Positions 22,232 to 33,379 of a stretch of DNA of 64,000 bases are shown here, piece after piece. Made by a program: the position numbers and the translations under genes. Positions within the stretch are counted from its first letter, which is position 1, and every line of letters starts with the position of its first letter. The DNA comes from Panicum virgatum (taxonomy: Eukaryota; Streptophyta; Magnoliopsida; Poales; Poaceae), in NCBI RefSeq assembly GCF_016808335.1, contig NC_053139.1:36167954-36231953 (forward strand), read 5' to 3'. The notes under the pieces were generated by a model, which did no database searches, had not been told where the DNA came from, and saw only the letters and a program-made list of their open reading frames with translations.

Positions 22232-22508
22232 TTGACTATTAATAACTGGCCTCCCGAGCCGCCGGTGCGTAATGAGTTTTTTGAGTGGGTCGATAATGTG
22301 AAGAGTGGTAGAGGTAGACCTAAACTGATGTGGGATGAGTCGGTTAAAAAAGACCTTAAGGATTGGAATATCTCTAAAGAGATAGTTTTGGATATGAGCG
22401 CTTGGAGACTAGCTATCAATGTGCCTGAACTTTGAACTTATTTCTTTCGGGTTTCATCTCTAACCTACCCCAATTTGCTTGGGAAAAAAAACTATGTTGT
22501 TGTTGTAA
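22232..22508 (+). pseudogene. 3' end of an RTE-type LINE
   Basis: The plus-strand frame gives SGRGRPKLMWDESVKKDLKDWNISKEIVLDMSAWRLAINVPEL and a stop. GRGRPxxxWxxxVxxDL...DRxxWR is the C-terminal signature of RTE-clade non-LTR reverse transcriptases in plants. A short 3' UTR (CTACCCCAATTTGCTTGGG) and a TGTTGTTGTTGT tail follow, the simple-repeat 3' end expected for RTE elements. The 5' part is absent, as usual for 5'-truncated insertions. Confidence 0.75.
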
Positions 22509-23116
22509 ATTAAAATAGTTTACAAAACTAATTTTTCTATAATTTTTTTTAAATAAACTTCGTTTAGACCTTCATACGTAAAAGATTCTTCGAGTACTGA
22601 ATGTAGCACAAAACAACCAAACAGGACTTAGGAAAAGCATCTTTTTTTTGGCCTACTGGTCTTAGGCCAAATTCAGTGGAAGTGTCATAAGAGTGTCATG
22701 AATATTAAATTTGATAATATATACCAATAGTATGAAAAGAAAGAAGAGATAAATGTTATAAAACGTGAGAGGAATGTCATCACTGTAATACTTCACTGAG
22801 ACAGTTCTTAAGATTCTAATTTCCATAACTATGTCGATGATACTCTCGACCTTAGAAAACATCTACCGCGTGTGTATGTATCCGCCCTGCGAATCAGAAT
22901 AACCAACAATCGAATGCCATGCCCATGGCCATGAGCACCTCACCTGTACGTTAGTATACTGATGTTATTATATGTTATAGTTATAGTATAGTTTGTTGCT
23001 GATGATGACGTACTTTTGAGATCCACGACCACGCACGCACGGCCAATAATGCCGGCCAGCCGGGCAGCACAAACCTGCATTATGTGGTGACGCTGTAGAC
23101 CAGTGCAAGTTATTAT
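22509..23116. other. AT-rich intergenic stretch
   Basis: It may hold the right end of a MITE (CAACCAAACAGGACTTAG at about 22613). Otherwise I see nothing. Confidence 0.4.
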
Positions 23117-23991
23117 GGCCCGTTTGATAGAGCTCCGGCTCTTTAAAAAATAGCTCCAGTTCCGACTCCTTTAGTGAAGTGGCTTCTCAAATGGAGCTGA
23201 AGTCGTTTTGAAAAAACATTTGACAAAACAGACATCAGTTGGGGGTGAAATTGTAAAATGTCTAAATTGTTCTTTCTTATTTTTTTCTTTTTCTTTTTTC
23301 TCTTTGATTTCTTTTATTTTTTCGTCTTTTTTTCTTTTCCTCTCCTTTTTCTTTTTTTTCCCTCCTCCTTATCCATTCGGCTCCCTCCCCCGGCGCCCGC
23401 CTTGCTCTCGTCGCCAGTGGCCCCCGTCCCCCGCCTCGAGCTCCCACCGCCGACGGCCCCCTCCCTGGCCTCGATCTCCCGCCGCCGGCGGCCCCCTCCT
23501 CCGCCTCGAGCTCCCGCCCCCCCCCCCTCCACAGCCTCGAGCTCCCCTTCGATGGCCTGCCCACCTCCCTGTCGCGTCGCCGCCCCTATCCCGGCCTCAT
23601 GCTTGCTCGCGCCGCCGCCTCAGTCTCGATCTCGATCTCCGGCTGCCTGCACCACCTGCTCCGCCTCAGTTTCCTGCCAGTGGCCGCCGGCCCGCCGGCC
23701 CCTCCTCCGCCTCGGGCTCGCGCCACAGCCGTCTGCTCGCGCCATCTAGGGGTCAAAAAAAAGGTAACTGAGAGGAGGCTACACGCGGAGCCGGACGGAG
23801 CCACGTTTTCGTGGCTCCGCCTCGTGCGTGGAAGCCGCTAAGGGCTCCAGCTGCGGCTCCTGGCTTGGAGGTGCTCCATTTTGCCTCTTTTGGCAGGGCT
23901 CCGGCCGGAGCCGGTGTTGAAGCCCGTTTTGGAGCCCTGCTCCAGCCGGAGCCGGTGTTGGAGCCTGTTTAGGAGCTCTGCCGAAAAGCCC
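23117..23991. mobile_element. Non-autonomous DNA element with GGCCCGTTTGATAGAGCTCC ends
   Basis: The left terminus GGCCCGTTTGATAGAGCTCC matches the reverse complement of the right terminus (GGGCTTTTCGGCAGAGCTCC) with a few changes. TAT flanks both sides. The subterminal parts are rich in GGAGCC/GGCTCC. The interior has a long T/C-rich tract (23255-23370) and a GC-rich segment with four repeats of CTCGAGCTCCC (23435-23550). No protein is recognised. A relative of its terminal region lies at 44832-44985. Confidence 0.6.
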
Positions 23992-24930
23992 TATATTAAT
24001 AGCATATGCCTCGATCATATTATGCACTAAGATGTGTGCTATATTGTTTTATCTGAGTGTATTTGTTTGTATTTGTATTTTTTCTTCTAACGTATTTGGG
24101 ACAGCGTTGCTGTGTTTGTCAGGTGATGGAACATAAAATTCTGCGGAATCGAGAAAAAGCAAAGGTGGGATAGACAGAAAGCCTGCCGCGCGCCCCCACT
24201 TCTTGCTTTTCTTACCGTTATCTCTCCACCACTCATTTTTTTACCGTTTCTTCACACATATAGATGCACAATCGTACACCGCAGCGGCATAAGCTTGTAT
24301 CGATACGTGGTAAGAATACATGCTAGTACCTTGCTAATAAATATTTACTTGTAGTAACATATTTACACTATTTTTCCAACTTGCTCTAGCCAACAATAAT
24401 ATTCTGTTGGTAGTGGAATAAACATGTTCCAGTACATAAATATTTACTTGTAGTGTTATATTTATACTATTTTTCTAACTTTATGTACATACTGGTACTG
24501 AATACACTAGTGTCAGTTATACAAGTACTCATTTATATTGTTGTATATCAATGTTTACTATCCGCTGATGTTATCCTTTTAGAGCATGTGTGCAGTTATT
24601 TATGTACCATGATGTAGATGCTACGTATTAACCAATTCACACATCATTCCATGCACAAAATTAACTGAAAATAGCATCATACAAGGATGTATAAAGATCC
24701 AACGAAATTGCAAGATAAAAAAATTAACGTGCTATAATGCTCTCTGTACTTTGTTATCATCACCAAACTGATCATAGCAACGGAAAAAGAATGATACACA
24801 ATTAATCTCATCTGTCTCCTCCCTTTAATTGGAGGTATAGCTGCCAGAAAAGAAAACAAATAGGGATTGTCAAAGAGAAGAAAGCGGCAGCACACAGATC
24901 GGATGCAAGAACCACAAAGTACACTAGAAA
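23992..24930. other. AT-rich stretch, no gene seen
   Basis: No coding or RNA signature. If the captured-gene block to the right is a Helitron, its 5' end may lie here, but I could not recognise it. Confidence 0.4.
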
Positions 24931-24939
24931 AATCTTTTG

Positions 24940-25224
24940 CTCTCTCATCTCATCCTGCGCGCTCATGCGTGTACATGTGCGGGTGTGCCGATCGACCAAG
25001 CATGCCAATGCCATTGATGCCCATGCCGTGGTGCTCCTCGTACGACGCCCTGAGCTGGCGGAGGATGGCCAGCGTGTCGTCCTCGCCCGGCTCCGCGACG
25101 TGCACCTTCTGGAACCGCCGCTCCGGCGCCTTGTCGGACGCGAAGCATTGAGCCGGCACCTCGCCAGAGCCGGCTTAAGCATGTCGGCCCCGTCCGTCTT
25201 CTTGCCCATGGTGCGCCCGGCATC
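24940..25224 (-). pseudogene. ClpB/Hsp101-like fragment, 3' piece
   Basis: The minus strand reads GRTMGKKTDGADMLKPALARCRL, then (other frame) DKAPERRFQKVHVAEPGEDDTLAILRQLRASYEEHHG. These match the first AAA+ module of ClpB/Hsp100 disaggregases, after Walker B (GSMDAANLLKPMLARGxL; ERRFQxVxVxEPSVxDTIxILRGLxxxYExHHG). The segment between the two blocks (CIGATTxxEY) is deleted and the frame changes, so it is a pseudogene. The 5' continuation of the same fragment is at 33208-33350, with the copia element 25225-33207 between them. Confidence 0.85.
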
Positions 25225-26335
25225 TGTTGGAGTAATGGGCTTGCCCATCCATTCTAAAGCATTAAAAAAATTTAAAGTCCACTATTAATACTATGGAATC
25301 AATGTTTAATTCCGTACCGGGAATTAAGGAGGATCTCAACCGACTTAAAAGGTGGACTTCGTGTACAACACTTGTGAAGCCGGTAAGAGGAGGACGGTGA
25401 ACCACACGCGCGCGCGCTCGCTCGCCTCGCCGGGCCGTGGCCGAGACGAGGCGAGGCGAGGGCGGGCGGTGCGCGGCCGGACGTGCAGGTGCAGGTGCAG
25501 GTGCCGATGTGACGTGATGTGCTGAGATGAGAAGGATGTTTTGCAGTAAAGAGTATTAAAACAGAGGGTTAATGTTGTCACTAATGACCGGACATTGAAG
25601 GCTCTTTACGACATCCAGGTTCGTTGAACCTGAGGCACATTAACTGCCGCTCATCAAAGCCATTCATGACGTCCAGGTTCGTTGAACCTGAGGCATATCG
25701 TGATTATATAAACCAGCACCCTCTCCTCTCATCCTCACTCATCCAGGTACTCCTCTTCAGGAGACCTCTCCCTTCTCCCTCAGCTGCTTTCTGCCTTCCC
25801 CACCGTGAGCACTGCGCGCACAGGTTTAGCGAGAGCAGGGCCTCCGGAACCTCTGCTCGCTGAAGGTTCTGCACGGGACGCGGGCAATTAGGTTTTTGGG
25901 GAGCGTCTTGACGCGACTGCTCGCTCCCTGAACGACTCCTTCGTCTACTTCCCGGCGTAACCGCTCGTGCGAACGACTACTTCTTCTACTTCCCGGCGTG
26001 ACCGTTCGTGGGACGACTACTTCCCGGCGTAACCGTTCGTGGGACTGCACTGCGAACATCTTCCTGCATCGACATAGTTCGGCTACTTCGAGCAAGACCA
26101 GTCGAATAGCATGTCTATTCCAGCTGGTAACGGCGCAACCGGTGCCTCCGGCACTGGTCCCGCCTTGGGGTACTTACTAAACCTACTCTGGTTTAATTCT
26201 TTGTTCATGCTTATTAGTGAGAATAACATGAACACATGCACATATCTTGTACACACATTATCACTCATCTATATCATGAAATTGATATTAATATTTGGAC
26301 TTAAAATATACCGAAAATTGCCTAGATATCTAACA
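25225..26335 (+). repeat. 5' LTR of copia 25225-33207
   Basis: 1111 bp, TG...CA. Shorter than its partner mainly because of a contracted GC-rich simple-repeat zone (25410-25510) and a missing 15-bp segment. A TATATAAACC box at about 25703-25713 may be its promoter. Confidence 0.92.
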
Positions 26336-26379
26336 ATCCAAAAACCTAATTGTGTTAATAGGCTTTCGGTATCTAGCTT

Positions 26380-27250
26380 TGCTGCATCAATCAAACCACC
26401 ACCTTTTGATGGTTCAAATTACAAACGTTGGCAAGAGCGGCTTATACTGTGGTTAACACTATCGAGAGTGATCCATGTGAAAGAGGGTAAGCCTGAACAA
26501 TTCTCTCCAGAGGAAGGGAGTGCGTTCGATGAGGCTGATATCCTCTTTCGAGGCTTGATCATTAGTGTTCTCGGTGATAACCTGGTGGATTCTTATATCC
26601 GGCTGCCAACTGGTAAAGCATTGTGGGATGCTCTTGAGGCTCAATATGGAGTATCTGACGCCGGGAGTGAGTTGTATATCATGGAGCAGTTCCTTGAGTA
26701 CAGGATGGTCGAAGACCGTTCTGTAATGGAACAGGCTCATGAAATACATACTCTGGCAAAAGATCTCAAAAATTGCAGCAAAGAGTCCCCATGTGTGTTA
26801 CCCAATAAGTTTGTGGCCGGAGGTATAATCTCTAAGCTGCCACCTTCTTGGAGGGACTTTGCTACTTATCTAAAACACAAGAGACAGGAGTTCAAATAGA
26901 TGGACTCATAGGGACTCTTGATGTTGAGGAGAAGGCGAGAGCAAAGGACATACGTGGGAAAGGAGTTGTTGGTGCTTCAAGTGTCAATCTTGTTCAGAAG
27001 AACAACTCCCACAAGAACAAGAAAAAGCCACCGCAGAACCAACCAAAGACTAAGAAGACAACCACTTTTAAAAAGAAGAAGAAGACGGGAGCTTGCTATG
27101 TGTGCGCTAGTACGGATCACTTTGCTGCAAAGTGTCCGAACCGTAAAGGCAACGACTCCGCCAACATGGTTATTAGCGAGCCTGGAGGAACTTCGGGGTA
27201 CGGTAATTTATTACCTACTGTTCCTTTAGTTTTTGGTTCACCCGAGTGGT
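26380..27250 (+). pseudogene. copia gag with zinc knuckle
   Basis: The frame to 26899 contains KPPPFDGSNYKRWQERLILWL, GKALWDALEAQYGVSDAGSEL, LPNKFVAGGIISKLPPSWRDF and KHKRQEF: a copia gag of the UBN2/DUF4219 type. A stop at 26897 ends that frame. The C-terminal half continues in another frame (26900-27250) with a Lys/Asn-rich segment and the CCHC knuckle CYVCASTDHFAAKC, ending in FGSPEW at the solo LTR insertion. Confidence 0.88.
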
Positions 27251-28776
27251 TGTAAGGATCACCGGGGTGTCCGACCCTAGAGGGGGAGGGGGTGAATAGG
27301 GTCGCTAATCGCTTTTCTATCCTAGGGCTCAATCTAATTGCATAAGATAAACCTAACACGTCCTACACAAGCTAGTTATGACTAAGGTTTATCTATGTTA
27401 CCCTCTACTTACCCCAAAAGACTTGCAACCTATAGCCAATCCTAATCAAACTAACTAGGAAAGTAAAGGTAAGCAAGAAAGAGTAAATGCGGAAACGTAA
27501 TGCGGTAAGTAAAGCGGTAAGGGAGAGGATATGCAAACTCCCGAGTAGACACGGTCATGTAACGTGGTTCGGCACAAACGCCTACGTCCACGGGACACCG
27601 AGGCTCTTCCGATCACCGTCTTGCACTACGCCACCAAGGCGATGCCGGTAAGCAAAGACAAGTGCGCACAAGACACCGAGTCTAGTGCACCGCCACCGTC
27701 TCTCTCGGTCACCCGGCCGAAATCCACTACGGAGCTTCTCCACCAAGGAGGGGGCCTCCTCTTCCCCCGCACAAAGTGTCGTTGCCACTCCACACCTAGA
27801 CGGAGGGTCACACGACGGATCACAAGTTGCTTGCCGCAGCAAGACTTCTCTCAAGAGAGCTCTTGCAAGAACTAATCCCTAAACAAGCACTAAGCACTCT
27901 CACAAGTGTGCTTAAGCCTATATGATGTACAATGAAGCTCTATGGTGGTTGGAGATGTTCTTGGGTGTGTTTGGGATGTTCAGCAACTCCAGCACACTTC
28001 AAATGGACGGGGTGAGGTATATATATAGGCCACCAAGTCTTGTAGCCGTTGCTCCAACGGTTAGCTGAAAATCTGCGTATCACCGGAAGAACCGATGCCT
28101 CTTGGTGGGGTAGCGTCGGTTCATCCGGTCACTCACAACATGAAGTAACCATTGAAGTCCTGACAGCTGACGCAGAGACCACCGGTTGAACCGATGCAAT
28201 GCACCGATGCCTCACCGGTTCAACCGGTGCTGAAAGAATCTTCTCCTGGATGCTGACGTCATTACACCGGTGGTATGCACCGATGCACCGTCGGTTAAAC
28301 CGGTGCTGAAGAAACTTCTTCTGGGCACTTGACATCGTCTCTGGTACAAAGGACGGCCATTGCACCGATGCCCTATTTTAGACCGTCGGTTCAACCGGTG
28401 CCTATAGGCTGACTTGGCTTCGATTCCCTTCTGCACCAAAGTATCAAGGCGTCGGTTCTTCCGACTACCATCGGATGCTCCGATGCCCTGGCGTCGGTTC
28501 TTCCGGTGCTCCTGAATCGAAGAGCTTTCAGGGCGCTGCCCTGAGACCCGCGAGGGGCGGCTCCCCCTCTTCCCCCGTCCGCTAATCGGGTAGCGGAACC
28601 CCCGTAGGGGCAGTCCATCGGGCCTTGCTACGCCTATCTTCTCTTTCTCTTTGTCATCACTTGAACCTAAAAGCCTGAGAATGATCATCTTAACAATCAT
28701 ATTAGTCCAAGTGTTGTGTTGTCATTCGATCACCAAAATCACTCGAAATGGCATCAATGGTGCCATGTTCGTTACA
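27251..28776 (-). mobile_element. Solo LTR (family D) inside the copia element
   Basis: TG at 27251, CA at 28775-28776, and perfect TSD GTGGT at 27246-27250 and 28777-28781. Read on the minus strand it begins TGTAACGAACATGGCACCATT, nearly identical to the LTR start at 63361, so its coding orientation is minus. It is 1526 bp with no coding content. It interrupts the copia polyprotein between SPEW and the protease WWVDTGANIH. The zone 28080-28520 carries many CCGG-N5-CCGR motifs. Confidence 0.93.
28080..28520. repeat. CCGG-N5-CCGR motif array in solo LTR D1
   Basis: About ten copies in both orientations, for example CACCGGAAGAACCGATGC near 28081, CACCGGTTGAACCGATG near 28180, CACCGGTTCAACCGGTGC near 28212, CGTCGGTTCAACCGGTGC near 28383 and CGTCGGTTCTTCCGGTGC near 28490. 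Spacing between copies is irregular. Confidence 0.8.
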
Positions 28777-30513
28777 GTGGTGGGTTGACACTGGTGCTAA
28801 TATTCATGTTTGTGCTGATGCTTCTTTATTCTCTTCTTACCAGACCGGCGGGACTTCCTCCTTGCTGATGGGGAACGGATCACATGCGCGTGTTCTTGGT
28901 GTTGGTACGGTAAATCTGAAGTTTACTTCGGGGAAGACCGTGCAGCTGAAGAACGTGCAGCATGTCCCCACCATCAAGAAGAATTTAGTCAGCGGCTCTT
29001 TACTGTGTAGAGATGGTTTCAAATTAGTTTTTGAGTCCAATAAATGTATCTTGTCTAAGTTTGGTACTTTTGTTGGAAAAGGTTATGAAAGCGGAGGCTT
29101 GTTCCGTCTTTTTTTGTCAGATGTTTGTAATAAAATTGCATACAATGTTATTAACGTTGATGAAACAAATGTTTGGCATTCGAGGCTTTGTCACGTTAAT
29201 TTTGGTTGTATGATGCGCTTAGCTAATTTGAGCTTAATTCCAAAGTTCACTTTTGTCAAAAATTCTAAGTGTCATGTATGTGTTGAATCAAAACAAACTC
29301 GTAAGCCTCATAAGACCGCGGAGGCAAGGAGCTTGGCACCCTTAGAATTAATTCATTCCGATTCGTGCGAAATGAATGGAGTGTTGACAAAAGGTGGTAA
29401 AAAATATTTCATGACTTTGATTGATGATAGTACTAGATTTTGTTACATCTATTTGTTGAAGTCAAAAGATGAAGCTTTACACTACTTTAAAATCTATAAA
29501 GCTGAAGTAGAAAACCAACTTGAGAGAAAGATCAAAAGAGTTAGGTCAGATCGTGGTGGCGAGTATTTCTCAAATTTATTTACTTTATTCTGCGAGGAAC
29601 ATGGTATTATTCATGAGAGGACGCCTCCCTATTCACCTCAGTCAAATGGGGTTGCCGAAAGAAAGAACCGCACTCTAATGGATTTGGTTAACGCCATGTT
29701 AGATACAGCGGGACTTTCCAAGGAATGGTGGGGTGAGGCTATATTGACTGCATGTCATGTCCTAAACCGTGTTCCTACAAAGAATAAAGAGATAACTCCA
29801 TTCGAGGAATGGAAGAAGAAAATGCCAACACTGTCATACTTACGTACATGGGGTTGTTTGGCAAAAGTGAGTGTGCCAATAACCAAGAAACGTAAGTTTG
29901 GACCTAAAACTGTGGATTGTATCTTTCTAGGTTATGCTATTCACAGCGTTGGATATAGATTTTTAATAGTGAAATCTGGAGTACCTGACATGCATGTTGG
30001 TACTATAATGGAGTCCAGAGATGCTACATTTTTTGAAAACATTTTTCCCATGAGAGATGAAACAAGTTCATCTAGACAAGAGTTCATCGAGGATGATGGC
30101 TCTGCTGAGCCGATAGAACACAATGAACATACACTTGTAAAAAATCCTAAGGAGGATAACAATGATGCTCCGAGAAAGAGCAAGAGACAAAGGATTGTAA
30201 AGTATTTTGGTGATGATTTCATTGTATACCTCATAGATGATACACCCAGAACAATTGAAGAGGCATATTCATCTCCTGATGCTGACTATTGGAAGGAAGC
30301 AGTAAGGAGTGAGATGGATTCTATTATGTCTAATGGAACCTGGGAGGTCGTTGAACGTCCTTATGGATGTAAACCGGTTGGATGCAAGTGGGTGTTCAAG
30401 AAAAAGCTTAGGCCAGATGGTACTATTGAAAAGTACAAGGCTAGACTTGTGGCCAAGGGTTATACCCAAAAAGAAGGAGAAGATTTCTTTGACACTTATT
30501 CACCAGTTGCCTG
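28777..30513 (+). pseudogene. copia protease, integrase and RT N-terminus
   Basis: It opens with the protease motif WWVDTGANIHVCAD. The integrase zinc finger follows (HSRLCHVNFGCM...CHVCVESKQTRKPH). Then comes the D,D35E core: IHSDSCEMNG, VRSDRGGEYFSN and PYSPQSNGVAERKNRT hold the three catalytic acids, with FLGYAIHSVGYRF downstream. The RT start (WKEAVRSEMDSIMSNGTWEVV, CKWVFKKKLRPDG, KARLVAKGYTQKEG, DTYSPVA) runs into TGA at 30511-30513. The conserved next residue is Arg, so this is a CGA-to-TGA nonsense mutation. The integrase itself looks intact. Confidence 0.92.
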
Positions 30514-31870
30514 ATTGACCACAATTCGAGTGTTACTTTCCCTGGCAGCCTCTTATGGTCTTCTCGTTCATCAGATGGATGTTAAGACGGCTTTCCTCAA
30601 TGAAAAGTTAGAAGAGGAGATCTATATGGATCAGCCGGATGGGTTTGTATCAAAGGGTCAAGAAGGAATGGTTTGTAAGTTGTTAAAATCTTTATATGGT
30701 CTCAAGCAAGCGCCTAAGCAGTGGCATGAAAAGTTTGATAGAACTTTGACCTCTGCCGGCTTTGTTGTGAACAAAACTGACAGATGTGTGTACTATCGCT
30801 ATGGTGGGGCTGAAGGAGTGATTTTGTGCTTGTATGTGGATAACATACTGATCTTTGGCACTAGCCTTAATGTGATTAAGGAAGTCAAAGAGTTTTTATC
30901 TCAAAATTTTGAGATGAAGGATCTGGGAGAAGCTGATGTTATCCTTAATATAAAACTGGTAAAAGAGATCAATGGTGGGGTGATTCTTACACAGTCTCAC
31001 TATGTGGAGAAGGTGTTAAGTCGCTTTGGTTATAGCGACTATAAACCTGTCTCAACACCATGTGATGCCAGTTTAATTCTTAGAAAGAACAAAAGAATAA
31101 TGCGAGATCAGCTGAGATATTCTCAGATCATTGGTTCATTAATGTATTTAGCGAGCGCTACAAGACCTGACATCTCGTTTGCTGTAAGCAAACTGAGCCG
31201 GTTTGTTTCAAACCCGGGAGATGAGCATTGGAAGGCTCTTGAAAGAGTAATGCGCTATCTGAAGGGGACAATGAACTATGGAATTCACTACACCGGGTAC
31301 CCAAGGGTACTAGAAGGGTATAGTGATTCAAATTGGATTTCTGATGCTGATGAGATAAAGGCCACAAGTGGATATGTGTTTACACTTGGTGGTGGAGCTG
31401 TTTCCTGGAAGTCTTGCAAGCAGACCATCTTAATGAGGTCAACTATGGAAGCAGAACTCACAGCATTAGATACCGCCACTGTTGAGGCTGAGTGGCTTCG
31501 TGAGCTCCTTATGGACTTGCCGATAGTTGAAAAACCGTTACCGGCAATCCTAATGAACTGTGACAATCAAACGGTAATTGTCAAGGTGAATAGTTCAAAG
31601 GATAACATGAAGTCATCTAGACATGTGAAAAGGCGGTTGAAATCTGTCAGAAAATTGAGAAACTCCGGAGTTATAGCCCTGGACTATGTTCAGACGGCTA
31701 AAAATCTGGCAGATCAGTTTACAAAGGGTCTTTCACGAAATGTGATAGACAATGCATCTAGAAACTCACGAAGGGCCTGGAGTATGACTTATAAGCTCCA
31801 AACCGCGGGAATGCTTTTGCAGCCTAGTACCAGTGTAGGGCTCTGGTCAAACTTGTTTGCACAAAACTGA
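30514..31870 (+). pseudogene. copia reverse transcriptase C-terminus and RNase H
   Basis: It continues in frame after the nonsense codon: [52 protein letters not shown], then [12 protein letters not shown]. The catalytic box should read YVDD and here reads YVDN (GAT to AAT), which removes an essential Asp. RNase H follows with [20 protein letters not shown], SSxEAE-like [19 protein letters not shown] and [11 protein letters not shown]. The product would be inactive even without the upstream stop. Confidence 0.92.
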
Positions 31871-32019
31871 CAATTCAAGGCATAGTCCATTGCACAGTTG
31901 TGAATAAGTGTAGCCTTTGTCCTATATGGAAGTTCAACTTAACAGTCTCTGTCGAATACTGGTATATCAATGAGGGAATGAGGGTATTTCTAGTGTGGCT
32001 TGAATTTCTTGGTGGGGAT
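31871..32019 (+). other. 3' non-coding region and polypurine tract
   Basis: Short non-coding sequence ending in the purine run GGTGGGGA immediately before the 3' LTR at 32020, the expected plus-strand primer site. Confidence 0.75.
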
Positions 32020-33207
32020 TGTTGGAGTAATGGGCTTGGCCCATTCATTCTAAAGCATTAAAAGAATTTAAAACCCACTATTAATGCTAGGGAATCAATG
32101 GTTAATTCCGTACCGGGAATTGAGGAGGATCTCAACCGACTTAAAAGGTGGACTTCGTGTACACCACTTGGGAAGCCGGTAAGAGGAGGACGGTGAACCA
32201 CACGCGCGCGCGCTCGCTCGCCTCGCCGAGCCGGGCCGGGCCGTGGCCGTGGCCGTGGCCGAGGCCGAGACGAGGCGCGGCGCGGCGCGGCCGGCCGGCC
32301 GGACGGGCGGTGCGGTGCGCGTGCGCGGCCGGACGTGACGTGCATGTGCCGGTGCGGTGCGACGTGATGTGCTGAGATGAGAAGGATGTTTTGCAGTAAA
32401 GAGTATTAAAACAGAGGGTTAATGTCGTCACTAATGACCGGACATTGAAGGCTCTTTACGACGTCCAGGTTCGTTGAACCTAAGGCACATTAACTATGGC
32501 TCATCAAAGCCATTCATGACGTCCAGGTTCGTTGAACCTGAGGCATATCGTGCCTATATAAACCAGCACCCTCTCCTCTCATCCTCACTCATCTCAAGCA
32601 CTCATCCAGGTACTCCTCTTCAGGAGACCTCTCTCTTCTCCCTCAGCTGCTTTCTGCCTTCCCCACCTCTAGCACTGCGCGCACAGGTCTAGCGAGAGCA
32701 GGGCCTCCGGAACCTCTGCTCGCTGAAGGTCCTGCACGGGACGCGGGCAATTAGGTTTTTGGGGAGCGTCTTGACGCGACTGCTCGCTCCCTGAACGACT
32801 CCTTCGTCTACTTCCCGGCGTAACCGCTCGTGCGAACGACTACTTCGTCTACTTCCCGGCGTGACCGTTCGTGGGACGACTACTTCGACTACTTCCCGGC
32901 GTAACCGTTCGTGGGACTGCACTGCGAACATCTTCCTGCATCGACATAGTTCGGCTACTTCGAGCAAGACCAGTCGAATAGCATGTCTATTCCAGCTGGT
33001 AACGGCGCAACCGGTGCCTCCAGCACTGGTCCCGTCTTGGGGTACTTATTAAACCTACTCTAGTTTAATTCTTTGTTCATACTTATTAGTGAGAATAACA
33101 TGAACACATGCACATATCTTATACACACATTATCACTCATCTATATCATGAAATTGATATTAATATTTAGAATTAAAATATACCGAAAATTGCCTAGATA
33201 TCTAACA
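32020..33207 (+). repeat. 3' LTR of copia 25225-33207
   Basis: 1188 bp, TG...CA, followed by TSD GCATC. Differences from the 5' LTR cluster in the GC-rich simple-repeat zone 32215-32340 (GGCCGTGGCC, GGCGCGGCGC expansions). The rest is closely similar. Confidence 0.92.
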
Positions 33208-33350
33208 GCATCGACGAACAGCACCACCGTCCCCCTTCCCGGGCTCGGCCACCTCCGCCTCCCGGAGCACGCCCGTCACGCGCTCCTCCAGCATGCCTAT
33301 GTACTTGGTGCCGGCGAGCATCGACGGGATGTCCAGCTCCACGAGGCACA
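33208..33350 (-). pseudogene. ClpB/Hsp101-like fragment, 5' piece
   Basis: The minus strand reads LVELDIPSMLAGTKYIGMLEERVTGVLREAEVAEPGKG and then, after one extra G, VVLFVD in the next frame. This is the AAA-1 segment of ClpB between Walker A and Walker B (ALxxxLxAGxKYRGxFEERLKAVLxE...LFIDE). It joins directly to GRTMGKKTDGADMLKPALARCRL at 25224 when the copia element and one TSD are removed. No Walker A motif is visible upstream, where RING-ligase sequence begins instead. Confidence 0.85.
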
Positions 33351-33379
33351 ACAGCACGTGGCGAGCAGCGCGAGGAGGC

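Larger units (their letters stand above)
25225..33207 (+). mobile_element. Complete Ty1/copia retrotransposon inserted in the ClpB-like fragment
   Basis: LTRs 25225-26335 and 32020-33207 both run TGTTGGAGTAATGGG...GATATCTAACA. The element is flanked by the perfect TSD GCATC at 25220-25224 and 33208-33212. Order on the plus strand is gag, zinc knuckle, protease, integrase, RT, RNase H. It is dead: gag is frameshifted, a solo LTR sits before the protease, a nonsense codon interrupts the RT, and the RT catalytic box is mutated. Removing it joins the ClpB reading FVDAGRT. Confidence 0.95.

Noticed and set aside
27554..27875. ORFs around 100 aa
   Set aside because: Inside solo LTR D1. No recognisable domain.
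28080..28520. CRISPR-like array of short repeats
   Set aside because: Repeats are variable, in both orientations and irregularly spaced inside an LTR of a plant genome. No cas genes.
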